A DNA stretch of 64,000 nt from positions 1,550,001 through 1,614,000 of the forward strand of contig OZ241856.1 in the NCBI GenBank assembly GCA_965202845.1, written 5' to 3'. The notes beneath the pieces were generated by a model that had not been told where the DNA came from, ran no database searches, and saw only the letters and a list, made by a program, of their open reading frames with translations. A program made the position numbers and the translations under genes. Each line of letters opens with the position of its first letter. Within the stretch, counting starts at the first letter, position 1. This document shows positions 1-8,384 of the stretch, piece by piece. Source of the DNA: CBDATA01 sp965202845 (lineage in GTDB: Bacteria > Acidobacteriota > Vicinamibacteria > Marinacidobacterales > Marinacidobacteraceae).

Positions 1-177
1 TCCGGGAAAAGAGACGACGGGTTTTCAGCCATTCATCCGATCCCAGCCTCTTGTTTTTGGCCTCAATTGAGATTTGAGTGGGTAGAATGGAGACCGCCGG
101 GATTCCGGGTGTCAAGGGCGGGCTTGCACGGCGTAGCGAACCCTTGACTCACGGAATCCGGCGGGCACGCTCGAAAA

Positions 178-258
178 AGGGTCGAAAGCGGGGAGCCGCA
201 ACCGTCCCCAGCCAGCGTCGCCACACACCAATGGAACACTTTTCCCGCTTTCGACCCT
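178..258 (+). promoter_or_regulatory. Inverted repeat upstream of the ISL3 transposase
   Basis: A perfect 15-bp inverted repeat (178-192 paired with 244-258; core GGGTCGAAAGCGGG) ends just before the transposase ribosome site. A similar arrangement occurs in copy 2. An RNA hairpin here could protect against read-through expression from outside promoters, but that role is inferred only from position. Confidence 0.5.
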
Positions 259-278
259 GAAAAAAAGGAGCGCATCCA

Positions 279-1520
279 GTGCTACACGAGCTTTTCGCCC
301 AAGCCCTCGGCATCCCGGACCCCTGGTTCGTCGAGAACGTGGAATTCGACAAGGACCAAGGAAAGCTGAGCATCCGCGTCGATTTCCGCAGGGGCGCCCG
401 CTTCGCCCACCAGAACCACGACGGCCTCCATCCGGTCCACGACACCAAGACCAAGCGCTTCCGCCACCTCAACTTCTTCCAATTCGAGTGCGAACTGGTG
501 GCGCGCGTCCCCCGGGTGCGCCTCCCCAACGGCAAGGTCGCGCTGGTCTCGCCGCCCTGGGCCGGCAAGCTCTCCGGGTTCTCCCTCCTCTTCGAAGCCT
601 TGATTCTCGCCATGTGCCAGGACATGACCTTCGCCGCCGTCGCACGGCTCGCCGGACTCTCCCAGCACCAAACCCAGGCCATCTCCAACCGCTATGTGGA
701 ACTCGCCACCGAAACCGACGACCAAGCCGACGTCCGCGCCGTCGCCATCGACGAAACCTCCCGCGCGCGCGGCCACAACTACGTCACCGTCGTCGCAGAC
801 GCCCGAAAACGCCGGGTCATCTTCGTCGGAGAAGGCCGCGCCGCCGACTCCGTCGACCGATTCGCCCGAAGCCTCGAAGCCCACGGCGGAGACCCCGAAG
901 CCGTCGAAGTCGCCTCCAGCGACATGTCCCCCGCCTACATCAAGGGCGTCGCAGAGCATCTCCCCAACGCCCAAATCACCTTCGACAAATTCCACGTCAT
1001 CGCCCACGCGTCCAAGGCCCTCGACCAGACCCGGCGCATCGAGCAGCGCGCCAACCCGCAACTCAAGGGCATGCGCTGGGCGCTCCTCAAGAGCCCCGAA
1101 CGACTCGGCGCCGAACAACGCGCCCAACTCAACGCCCTCATCGCGCAGGCCCCCGGCAAGCGCACCGCCCGAGCCTGGATGTACCGCGAACAACTCCGGA
1201 ACATCCTCAACCGCAAGCAGGTCAACGTCGTCCGAGCCATGCTCCGGCAGTGGTGCGCCAACGTGAACCGCTCCAAGGTCGAACCCATGAAAGCCGTCGC
1301 GCGGATGATCCGCAAACATCTCGAGGGCATCGTCGCGTGGGCCCGAACCCGCCAGACCAACGGCTTCATCGAGGCGCTCAACGGCCTGTTTCAGGCGGCC
1401 AAGCGGAAAGCCAGAGGCTACGGAACCTTCCAGACCATCCGCACCGTGTTCTTCCTCATCGCCGGAAAACTGGACTTCTCCAAGCTCAACCCTCATGTCG
1501 CGTACCCACTCGGTATTTGA
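279..1520 (+). CDS. ISL3-family transposase
   Basis: This 413-residue DDE transposase catalyses cut-and-paste movement of the surrounding element. The N-terminal part is a DNA-binding region typical of ISL3 enzymes. The catalytic core begins at RAVAIDETSRARG (first Asp). It continues through ASSDMSPAY and the THE..FDKFHV-like segment ITFDKFHVIAH, and ends near GFIEALNGLFQAAKRKARGYG, which supplies the Glu. The GTG start at 279 follows a good ribosome site, AAGGAG, at 265-270. The protein differs from the second copy at four positions, among them Ser/Ile before DMSPAY and Ile/Met after it. The two elements are therefore diverged relatives. Confidence 0.93.
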   Translation: MLHELFAQALGIPDPWFVENVEFDKDQGKLSIRVDFRRGARFAHQNHDGLHPVHDTKTKRFRHLNFFQFECELVARVPRVRLPNGKVALVSPPWAGKLSGFSLLFEALILAMCQDMTFAAVARLAGLSQHQTQAISNRYVELATETDDQADVRAVAIDETSRARGHNYVTVVADARKRRVIFVGEGRAADSVDRFARSLEAHGGDPEAVEVASSDMSPAYIKGVAEHLPNAQITFDKFHVIAHASKALDQTRRIEQRANPQLKGMRWALLKSPERLGAEQRAQLNALIAQAPGKRTARAWMYREQLRNILNRKQVNVVRAMLRQWCANVNRSKVEPMKAVARMIRKHLEGIVAWARTRQTNGFIEALNGLFQAAKRKARGYGTFQTIRTVFFLIAGKLDFSKLNPHVAYPLGI

Positions 1521-1883
1521 AAGAGCCTGTTTTTGCAGCACAATGTCTTCCTTTATCCTTTCCAGGGCGGCGGAGTGGCCTCTCCCGGAGGACACGAGAG
1601 CCTTGGAAAACAGGGACACCAGGAATTCGTTGTGCGAGTAATCCAGCCATCCATTGGTTATGCTGTCGAAGAATTTACGCCCCTTCCTGGTGTGAGTCCA
1701 GAGTCCACGCTGCAGCGCATTCGCCGCAGCGTCGCCGCAGCGCACTTCGCAAATGTATTCGTCGTATACATCATAAAATCTGTAAACCGGGTGCTTTCTC
1801 CCCCTGCCTGTTTCTTCATGCGAAATTCGGGACACGGCGTCGCTTGCGAGACCATAATTGAACACCATGATGTTGCATTTTTG

Positions 1884-3351
1884 GGCTCTTTCAAATACCG
1901 AGTGGGTACGCGACATGAGGGTTGAGCTTGGAGAAGTCCAGTTTTCCGGCGATGAGGAAGAACACGGTGCGGATGGTCTGGAAGGTTCCGTAGCCTCTGG
2001 CTTTCCGCTTGGCCGCCTGAAACAGGCCGTTGAGCGCCTCGATGAAGCCGTTGGTCTGGCGGGTTCGGGCCCACGCGACGATGCCCTCGAGATGTTTGCG
2101 GATCATCCGCGCGACGGCTTTCATGGGTTCGACCTTGGAGCGGTTCACGTTGGCGCACCACTGCCGGAGCATGGCTCTGACGACGTTGACCTGCTTGCGG
2201 TTGAGGATGTTCCGGAGTTGCTCGCGGTACATCCAGGCTCGGGCGGTGCGCTTTCCGGGGGCCTGCGCGATGAGAGCGTTGAGTTGGGCGCGCTGTTCGG
2301 GGCCGAGTCGTTCGGGATTTTTGAGGAGCGCCCAGCGCATGCCCTTGAGTTGGGGGTTGGCGCGCTGCTCGATGCGCCGGGTCTGGTCGAGGGCCTTGGA
2401 TGCGTGAGCGATGACGTGGAATTTGTCGAAGGTGATCTGGGCGTTGGGGAGATGCTCTGCGACGCCCTTCATGTAGGCGGGGGACATGTCGATGGAGGCG
2501 ACTTCGACGGCTTCGGGGTCTCCGCCGTGGGCTTCGAGGCTTCGGGCGAATCGGTCGACGGAGTCGGCGGCGCGGCCTTCTCCGACGAAGATGACCCGGC
2601 GTTTTCGGGCGTCTGCGACGACGGTGACGTAGTTGTGGCCGCGCGCGCGGGAGGTTTCGTCGATGGCGACGGCGCGGACGTCGGCTTGGTCGTCGGTTTC
2701 GGTGGCGAGTTCCACATAGCGGTTGGAGATGGCCTGGGTTTGGTGCTGGGAGAGTCCGGCGAGCCGTGCGACGGCGGCGAAGGTCATGTCCTGGCACATG
2801 GCGAGAATCAAGGCTTCGAAGAGGAGGGAGAACCCGGAGAGCTTGCCGGCCCAGGGCGGCGAGACCAGCGCGACCTTGCCGTTGGGGAGGCGCACCCGGG
2901 GGACGCGCGCCACCAGTTCGCACTCGAATTGGAAGAAGTTGAGGTGGCGGAAGCGCTTGGTCTTGGTGTCGTGGACCGGATGGAGGCCGTCGTGGTTCTG
3001 GTGGGCGAAGCGGGCGCCCCTGCGGAAATCGACGCGGATGCTCAGCTTTCCTTGGTCCTTGTCGAATTCCACGTTCTCGACGAACCAGGGGTCCGGGATG
3101 CCGAGGGCTTGGGCGAAAAGCTCGTGTAGCACTGGATGCGCTCCTTTTTTTCAGGGTCGAAAGCGGGAAAAGTGTTCCATTGGTGTGTGGCGACGCTGGC
3201 TGGGGACGGTTGCGGCTTCCCGCTTTCGACCCTTTTTCGAGCGTGCCCGCCGGATTCCGTGAGTCAAGGGTTCGCTACGCCGTGCAAGCCCGCCCTTGAC
3301 ACCCGGAATCCCGGCGGTCTCCATTCTACCCACTCAAATCTCAATTGAGGC
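1884..3351 (-). mobile_element. ISL3-family insertion sequence, copy 2 (1468 bp, inverted)
   Basis: This has the same length and ends as copy 1 but the opposite orientation. It is flanked by its own 8-bp direct repeat CATTTTTG at 1876-1883 and 3352-3359. The two copies have different duplications and small sequence differences. They therefore arrived by separate transposition events into the same gene, rather than by local duplication. Only 348 bp of unique host sequence plus the duplications remain between them. Confidence 0.9.
1891..3132 (-). CDS. ISL3-family transposase (copy 2)
   Basis: This 413-residue transposase is near-identical to the one at 279-1520, with the same GTG start and upstream AAGGAG. 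Differences visible by eye are ASIDMSPAYMKG against ASSDMSPAYIKG, and LKNPERLGPEQ against LKSPERLGAEQ. The residue preceding the second catalytic Asp therefore changes from Ser to Ile. The open frame is complete, so both copies may still be active. Confidence 0.92.
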   Translation of the reverse strand: MLHELFAQALGIPDPWFVENVEFDKDQGKLSIRVDFRRGARFAHQNHDGLHPVHDTKTKRFRHLNFFQFECELVARVPRVRLPNGKVALVSPPWAGKLSGFSLLFEALILAMCQDMTFAAVARLAGLSQHQTQAISNRYVELATETDDQADVRAVAIDETSRARGHNYVTVVADARKRRVIFVGEGRAADSVDRFARSLEAHGGDPEAVEVASIDMSPAYMKGVAEHLPNAQITFDKFHVIAHASKALDQTRRIEQRANPQLKGMRWALLKNPERLGPEQRAQLNALIAQAPGKRTARAWMYREQLRNILNRKQVNVVRAMLRQWCANVNRSKVEPMKAVARMIRKHLEGIVAWARTRQTNGFIEALNGLFQAAKRKARGYGTFQTIRTVFFLIAGKLDFSKLNPHVAYPLGI

Positions 3352-3838
3352 CATTTTTGGGATTTTTCATCGTAAATCAAAGGCAGGATATTCATCTTTC
3401 CAAAGTCCGAAAACGCCTGATTTCCGAGAATTGCGCTTATTTTCCCGGACTCGACGATTTGTCCCTTCGTTTTTTCTTCCCTCTCCAGCAAGGGGAACAT
3501 GGAAAAGGACTTGTTCGTTGACAATTGCAGGGGGCCGTCGCCATAAGCCTTCAGGCTGACTGGAAATTCAGTCCCCGTCATTTCATTCGTGATCTTGATG
3601 TCTTCTTCCCTGGACTTGGATCGATACAAGTCTCTGCCGACATGAATCGAACGAAAATCGTACATGTACTGATTGATGAACTCCGACATGGCGATTTCCG
3701 CCAGGTCCCCGTGCGTCTTGTTCCCAATCAGTCGCATTGTGAATATGTTGCTCAGGGTTGTCGTGATCAGGACGGGGTGTTTGCTGATGAGAAGTTTCAG
3801 GCGGGCTGTAAAGTCGTTGTACGCCGTCGATGTGCTCA

Positions 3839-5143
3839 TCAGATAGCCTGCAAGCGGGAGAAGACCGGGCGGCCGGCGACCCAGGTCGCCGCGACCTGCC
3901 CCTTGAGGGCGAGCCCGCCGAAGGGGGTGTTGCGCCCCCGCGTCCGGAATTCCTCCGGGCGCACCGTGAAGACGGCCTCCAGGTCCAGCAGGGTGACGTC
4001 CGCCGGGCTTCCGGGCGCGAGCGAGCCGCCGGGGAGACCCAGGATGCGGTTCGGTCCGGTCGAGAGCAGGCGCACCGCGTCCTGGAGCGCAATCACCCCC
4101 GGCCGCACCAGCCGGTCGAGAACCAGCGGGACGGCGGTTTCGAGTCCCACGATTCCAAAGGGCGCGCTCTCGAAGCACTGACGCTTCTCGTCCTCGTGGT
4201 GCGGGGCGTGATCGGTGGCGATCGCATCGATGAACCCGTCCCGGAGCGCGGCGCGAAGCGCGTCCCGGTCGGCGGCGGAGGCGAGCGGCGGCTTCATCTT
4301 GGCGCCGGTGTCCCCGCCGGCCTCCTCCGCCACCGCGTCCTCCGTCAAAAGCAGGTGGTGCGGCGTGACTTCGCAGGTGACCGGGAAGCCGGCGCGCTTG
4401 GCCCGGATCACCGCCGCCAGCGAGTCGGCGGTGGAAAGATGCGCGATGTGGAGCCTCCCCCCGGTGAGTCCGGCGAGCGCCACGTTCCGCTCCACCGCGA
4501 TGGATTCGGAGGCGCCGGGAATGCCGGGAATCCCGATGGAGGTGGAGAGCGCGCCCTCGCGCATCGCGCCCTCGCCGGTGAGTTCGAGCGTCTCGCAGTG
4601 CTCGATCACCGGCAGATCGAAGAGGCGGGAGTATTCGAGCGCCCGCCGCATCACCGCCGGATTGCCGATGGGGAGGCCGTCGTCCGAGACCGCGACCGCG
4701 CCGGCCCGCTTCAGCCGCCCGAACTCGGAGAGCCGCTCGCCGCGCATCCCCTCGGTGGCGGCGGCGATCGGATGCACCCGCGCCAGCCCGACCGCGTCGG
4801 CCAGCCGGCGGATGTGGGCGGTGACCGAGGGGGTGTCGTTCACCGGATCGGTGTTCGCCATGCAGGCGACCGCAGCGAATCCGCCGGCCACCGCGGCGGC
4901 GGACCCGGTGGCGACCGTCTCCTTGAACTCGAAGCCCGGCTCCCGGAGATGGACATGCATGTCGCAAAGGCCGGGAACCGCCACCAGTCCGCCGGCGTCC
5001 ACCAGGCGGGCGCCGGCCGGGTCGAGCCGTTCGCCGACGCTCTCCACCCGCCCCGCCTGCAGGCGGAGGTCGAAGACGCCGTCCCGTCCCGCTTCCGGGT
5101 CCACGACCCGCGCCCCCCGGATCAGGACCGCTCGCTCAGGCAT
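3839..5143 (-). CDS. pyrC: Dihydroorotase (pyrimidine biosynthesis)
   Basis: This cytoplasmic zinc amidohydrolase of 434 residues cyclises N-carbamoyl-aspartate to dihydroorotate, the third step of UMP synthesis. The metal-binding HxH lies in DMHVHLREPG, with further His residues in VIEHCETLE and HIAHLST. The catalytic Asp is in IATDHAPHHEDEK. The length matches class I enzymes. The start overlaps the end of pyrB by 8 bp, and the stop overlaps the start of the endonuclease-like gene by one base. The gene therefore sits inside a tightly coupled pyrR-pyrB-pyrC operon. Confidence 0.95.
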   Translation of the reverse strand: MPERAVLIRGARVVDPEAGRDGVFDLRLQAGRVESVGERLDPAGARLVDAGGLVAVPGLCDMHVHLREPGFEFKETVATGSAAAVAGGFAAVACMANTDPVNDTPSVTAHIRRLADAVGLARVHPIAAATEGMRGERLSEFGRLKRAGAVAVSDDGLPIGNPAVMRRALEYSRLFDLPVIEHCETLELTGEGAMREGALSTSIGIPGIPGASESIAVERNVALAGLTGGRLHIAHLSTADSLAAVIRAKRAGFPVTCEVTPHHLLLTEDAVAEEAGGDTGAKMKPPLASAADRDALRAALRDGFIDAIATDHAPHHEDEKRQCFESAPFGIVGLETAVPLVLDRLVRPGVIALQDAVRLLSTGPNRILGLPGGSLAPGSPADVTLLDLEAVFTVRPEEFRTRGRNTPFGGLALKGQVAATWVAGRPVFSRLQAI

Positions 5144-6074
5144 CGCTCCGCCTCCCTCCGCCCCGGGGCCGGGAGCGGGCGAGCTCGGCGAGCACCGCCA
5201 TCCGAATGGCCACCCCGTTCCGCACCTGTTCGAGGATCACCGACCGGGCGCCGTCGGCGACCACGGACTCGATTTCCACGCCCCGGTTCATGGGTCCGGG
5301 ATGGAGGACGATGGCGTCGTTGGTGCGGCGGAGCCGCTCCCCAGTGATGGCGAACTCGTCGTAGTACTCGCGAAGCGACGGCACGAAGGCGGCGCGCATC
5401 CGCTCGCGCTGGAGCCGGAGCGCCATGACCGCGTCGGCGCCCTCGAGCGCGTCCTCCACCTTCAGAAGCCAGCGAACGCCCAAGTCGTCCAGTCCCGGCG
5501 GGATCAGCGTCGGCGGCCCCGAAACCCGGACCTCGGCGCCCAGCAGGGTCAGCAGGCGCGCGTTGGAGCGGAAGACCCGGCTGTGGCGAATGTCCCCGAT
5601 GATGGCGATCCGGAGTCCGGCGAGATCCCCCCGGTGCTCGCGGATCGTGAAGGCGTCCAGAAGCGCCTGGGTCGGGTGTTCGTTGACGCCGTCCCCGGCG
5701 TTCACCACCTGCGCGGTCGGAATCTCCCGCAACAGCGCCGCCGGAGCGCCGGCCTCCGGGCTGCGCACCACGATGATGTCGGGCGCCATCGCGGCGAGCG
5801 TCCGGGCGGTGTCGAGGAAGCTCTCCCCCTTCGCCAGCGAGGAAGCCCTGGGAACGAAGGCGATCGGCTCGGCGGAGAGCCGCCGGGCGGCGAGCTGGAA
5901 CGAGGCCAGGGTGCGGGTCGAGGGTTCGATGAAGAGATGGGTGACCGTGCGTCCCTGGAGCGCCGGCACCCGCGGTACCGGTTGGTCGGCCACGTCCCGG
6001 TAGCGCGGCGCCTCGTCGAGGATCGAAAGCACGTCCGCCGCCGAAAGCCCGCGGATGCCGAGCAGATCCCTCAC
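5136..6074 (-). CDS. pyrB: Aspartate carbamoyltransferase catalytic chain
   Basis: This 312-residue enzyme condenses carbamoyl phosphate with aspartate. The carbamoyl-phosphate loop is IEPSTRTLASF. Other family motifs are the 80s-loop-like SSLAKGESFLDT, DGVNEHPTQALLD, and HPGPMNRGVEI near the C-terminus. No regulatory pyrI chain is present next to it. It overlaps pyrR by 4 bp upstream and pyrC by 8 bp downstream, which indicates a single transcript with translational coupling. Confidence 0.96.
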   Translation of the reverse strand: MRDLLGIRGLSAADVLSILDEAPRYRDVADQPVPRVPALQGRTVTHLFIEPSTRTLASFQLAARRLSAEPIAFVPRASSLAKGESFLDTARTLAAMAPDIIVVRSPEAGAPAALLREIPTAQVVNAGDGVNEHPTQALLDAFTIREHRGDLAGLRIAIIGDIRHSRVFRSNARLLTLLGAEVRVSGPPTLIPPGLDDLGVRWLLKVEDALEGADAVMALRLQRERMRAAFVPSLREYYDEFAITGERLRRTNDAIVLHPGPMNRGVEIESVVADGARSVILEQVRNGVAIRMAVLAELARSRPRGGGRRSDA

Positions 6075-6604
6075 CCGCCGTCCCCCCGCGGCAGAATCCG
6101 GATGCCGTCCTCCCCGTCCTCCTCCCGGACCAGCACCCGCACCAGCTCCTGGGGGGACGCATCCACTTCGAGGCCGGTGAAATCGGCGGCGATGGGGAGT
6201 TCCCGCCCTCCCCGGTCGACCAGCGCCGCCAGCATCACGCTGCGCGGGCGCCCGAAGGATGAGAGCGCGGTCAGCGCCGCCCGGATCGTCCGCCCGGTGT
6301 GCAGCACGTCGTCCACCAGTAGGACGTGGCGGGATTCGAGCGGAAGGGGGATGCGCGTCTCGCGGACCCGGGGCACCCCGCGGTCGTGGATGTCGTCGCG
6401 GTAGAGGTTGATGTCCAGCTCCCCCATCGGGATGTCGGCGAACCCCTTGTGCGCCAGCTGATCCCGGAGGCGGGCGGCGAGCGGAACGCCCCGGCGGCGG
6501 ATGCCGAGGATGGCCAGCGGGACACGTCCGGAAGCCGCGATCCGGTCTCCGATCTCCCGGAGCGCGGCGCCGATGTCCGCGCTTCCGATGTCCGGCCTCT
6601 CCAT
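6071..6604 (-). CDS. pyrR: PyrR: uracil phosphoribosyltransferase / pyr regulator
   Basis: This 177-residue protein belongs to the type I phosphoribosyltransferase fold. The PRPP-binding loop is VLLVDDVLHTGRTIRAAL, and IGIRRRG-like segment LGIRRRGVPLA lies near the N-terminus. In many bacteria PyrR binds the pyr mRNA leader. Here the likely -10 hexamer lies only 9 nt upstream of the ATG, so there is little room for an attenuator leader in front of this operon. Regulation, if any, probably acts elsewhere, or the protein acts mainly as an enzyme. It is first in the pyr operon. Confidence 0.93.
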   Translation of the reverse strand: MERPDIGSADIGAALREIGDRIAASGRVPLAILGIRRRGVPLAARLRDQLAHKGFADIPMGELDINLYRDDIHDRGVPRVRETRIPLPLESRHVLLVDDVLHTGRTIRAALTALSSFGRPRSVMLAALVDRGGRELPIAADFTGLEVDASPQELVRVLVREEDGEDGIRILPRGDGG

Positions 6605-6613
6605 CGGGCGCGA

Positions 6614-6619
6614 ATCCTA
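6614..6619 (-). promoter_or_regulatory. Candidate -10 element for the pyr operon
   Basis: TAGGAT on the minus strand, 9 nt before the pyrR ATG, shares bases with the TAG stop codon of rluD. Transcription would begin within a few bases of the start codon. No matching -35 box is obvious. Confidence 0.4.
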
Positions 6620-7594
6620 TGCGGAACCGGCGCGGCGGAGTTCTTCGAGAGCCGCCGCGAAGTCGTCGGGGAGCGGCGCCTCCGCCTGGACGGCGGCGCC
6701 GGTGATGGGGTGCGCGAAGCCGATGCGGAGCGCATGGAGGGCCGGTCGGGGCAACCGCCGCAGGATCGCCCCGGCGCGCCCGCCCCCGCGGCGCGGCGCC
6801 CCGGGGCCGTACATGATGTCTCCCGCCACTGGGAAACCGGCGCCCGCCAGATGGACCCGCGCCTGGTGGGTGCGTCCGGTGTGGAGTTCCAGCTCCACCA
6901 GCGTCGCAAGCGGGAAGGACTCCCGCTCGCGCGCGGTGGTGCGCGCCTCGCGGGCGTTCCGTCCGTCGCAGCGGAAGAGCTGCCGATGCTGTGGGTCGCG
7001 CCCGATCGGGCGGTCGAAGACCTGCGCGCCCTGGAATCGACCCAGAACCAGCGCGAGGTAGGTCTTTCGCACGTCCCGCCGGGCGAAGGCGGCGGTCAGC
7101 GCCGCGTGGGCCTCCCGGGTGCGCGCCGCCGCCAGCGCTCCGGAGGTGCCCCGGTCGAGCCGGTGGACGATCCCCGGGCGAGCGGGCGGGCCGACCGCGC
7201 CTATCTCCGGATACCGATGGAGCAGCGCGTTCACCAGCGTGCCGCGCCGGTGCCCGGCGCCCGGGTGGGTCACCAGCCCGGGCGGCTTGTCCACAATCGC
7301 CAGGTGGGGGTCCTCGTGGAGGATGCGGAGCGGGATGGGCTCGGGTTCCGGCGGCTGGTGTTCGGAGACCGGGCCGAAGACGTCGGGAATCTCGATCCGG
7401 ATCGTCTGGCCGGGGCGGCAGCGATGACTCGCCCGTTTCGGCTCGCCGTCCACCAGCACCCGGCGCTCGGCGATCCAGCGGGCCAGCTCGCTGCGGCTGA
7501 CCGAGGCGCCCAGCCGCCGGAGCGCCGCCCGGTCCAGCCGTTCCCCGTCGTCTTCGGAATGCGCCCGGAACTCGAGTTCCGCGTCGTCAGGCGT
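6617..7594 (-). CDS. rluD: Ribosomal large-subunit pseudouridine synthase, RluD-like
   Basis: This enzyme isomerises specific uridines in 23S rRNA helix 69 or a related site. The catalytic motif is GIVHRLDRGTSG with the essential Asp. An N-terminal S4 RNA-binding domain is encoded in frame from about 7560 (GERLDRAALRRLGASVSRSE... RVLVDGEPKRAS). The first conventional start in the frame is GTG at 7459, which would delete most of the S4 domain. Upstream the frame stays open to a TGA at 7606-7604 without ATG, GTG or TTG. I mark the ACG at 7594 as a provisional start overlapping the lgt stop. The true start may be a rare codon. Confidence 0.85.
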   Translation of the reverse strand, partial: TPDDAELEFRAHSEDDGERLDRAALRRLGASVSRSELARWIAERRVLVDGEPKRASHRCRPGQTIRIEIPDVFGPVSEHQPPEPEPIPLRILHEDPHLAIVDKPPGLVTHPGAGHRRGTLVNALLHRYPEIGAVGPPARPGIVHRLDRGTSGALAAARTREAHAALTAAFARRDVRKTYLALVLGRFQGAQVFDRPIGRDPQHRQLFRCDGRNAREARTTARERESFPLATLVELELHTGRTHQARVHLAGAGFPVAGDIMYGPGAPRRGGGRAGAILRRLPRPALHALRIGFAHPITGAAVQAEAPLPDDFAAALEELRRAGSA

Positions 7595-8378
7595 GGCGCC
7601 GCCTCAGTACCAGAAGCGCGATCGCCGCCGCCGGCAGGAGCAGCAGCCCCAGGAACTGGGAGGTGGAGAGGAGTCCGTCGAAGAGGAATCCGCGCGGATC
7701 GTCCCGAAGGAATTCGACGAGGAAGCGGAATACCGAATACAGCCCCAGCCAGGTGAAGAACACCTGCCCCCGGAACGTGCGGCGGGGGGCGAACCAGAGC
7801 AGGAAGAGGCAGAGGGCGAACTCCGCCCCCGCTTCGTAGAGCTGGGTCGGGTGAATCGGGACGCCCAGCGGAACCCCGGTGAAGGCGTTCGCCTGGATGT
7901 CGCTGAAGGTCACCGCCAGCGGGCCGTCGGTCGGGGCGCCGTAGCAGCAGCCGGCGGCGAAGCAGCCGAGCCGGCCGATCCCGTGGCCCAGGGCGATCGA
8001 GGGGGCGAGCAGGTCGCCGCCGTCGAACACGTTGATGCGACGGCGGGAGAAGAACCAGATGGCGGCGACCACCGCGCCGAGGAACCCGCCGAAGAAGACC
8101 CCGAAGGAGCGGATGATGCCGGCGGGGTTCCGCAGGAACGCCTCCGGGTCCACCAGGATGAGCAGAACCTTGGCGCCCAGGAAGGCGCCCACGATGAGCC
8201 AGATGCCCAGGTCGTAGACGGACTGGGTCGGGATCCGGTAGCGGTGGGCGCGGCGTCCGGCGAGGTACAGCCCAGCGAGGAATCCCAGCGCGACCAGGAT
8301 TCCGTAGGTGTTGAGCGCCGGGTTGAAGCTCCGACCGAAGATCTCGATGGGACCGAAGTCCACGATCCGGGGAAACAC
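7587..8378 (-). CDS. lgt: Prolipoprotein diacylglyceryl transferase
   Basis: This 263-residue inner-membrane enzyme transfers a diacylglyceryl group from phosphatidylglycerol to the lipobox cysteine of prolipoproteins. About seven hydrophobic segments are visible. The signature region ALGHGIGRLGCFAAGCCYG contains the conserved Gly/Arg residues, and HPTQLYEA follows. A YGILVALGF segment near the N-terminus is also typical. It lies just downstream of lspA, the next enzyme in lipoprotein maturation. Several lipobox proteins in this window would be its substrates. Confidence 0.95.
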   Translation of the reverse strand: MFPRIVDFGPIEIFGRSFNPALNTYGILVALGFLAGLYLAGRRAHRYRIPTQSVYDLGIWLIVGAFLGAKVLLILVDPEAFLRNPAGIIRSFGVFFGGFLGAVVAAIWFFSRRRINVFDGGDLLAPSIALGHGIGRLGCFAAGCCYGAPTDGPLAVTFSDIQANAFTGVPLGVPIHPTQLYEAGAEFALCLFLLWFAPRRTFRGQVFFTWLGLYSVFRFLVEFLRDDPRGFLFDGLLSTSQFLGLLLLPAAAIALLVLRRRHA

Positions 8379-8384
8379 CGGGGA

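Larger units (their letters stand above)
60..1527 (+). mobile_element. ISL3-family insertion sequence, copy 1 (1468 bp)
   Basis: The ends are imperfect inverted repeats of about 25 bp: left GCCTC...GAGTGGGTA and right GGCTC...GAGTGGGTA read inward. The element is flanked by an 8-bp direct repeat TGTTTTTG at 52-59 and 1528-1535. This fits the 8-bp duplications known for the ISL3 family. It carries one transposase gene. Its length equals that of the inverted copy at 1884-3351. It interrupts the endonuclease-like gene close to its 3' end. Confidence 0.9.
33..3839 (-). pseudogene. Restriction-endonuclease-like gene split by two ISL3 insertions
   Basis: The frame starts at ATG 3839-3837, whose A is shared with the pyrC stop (TGATG), so it is translationally coupled to pyrC. 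Coding runs 3839-3352, resumes at 1875-1528 and finishes at 51-33. Removing the two IS elements and one copy of each 8-bp duplication gives 855 nt, an intact 284-residue protein ending QKQEAGIG. A candidate PD-(D/E)XK core is EEDIKI followed about 15 residues later by PVSLKAYG. The C-terminal half has the sequence ALQRGLWTHT, which resembles type II restriction enzymes. I cannot name the specificity. The gene is visibly AT-richer than its neighbours, suggesting recent acquisition. As it stands it cannot encode a full-length product. No methyltransferase is adjacent within the window, but one could lie beyond the left edge. Confidence 0.7.

Noticed and set aside
488..1861. An Arg/Pro-rich 457-codon frame on the plus strand
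   Set aside because: Out-of-frame reading of the transposase. The composition is what high-GC codons give in the wrong frame.
1528..1883. The two inverted ISL3 copies as a composite transposon with cargo
   Set aside because: Each copy has its own target duplication and the segment between them is host gene sequence, so these are two single insertions.
282..1916. A 544-codon minus-strand frame across the first ISL3 copy
   Set aside because: Only its first part (1875-1528) is real, as the middle fragment of the endonuclease-like gene. The rest is antisense to the transposase and strongly Gly/Asp/Val-biased.
6605..6680. A PyrR-binding attenuator in front of pyrR
   Set aside because: rluD ends at 6617 and the candidate -10 lies only 9 nt before pyrR, so no leader is available for terminator and antiterminator hairpins.
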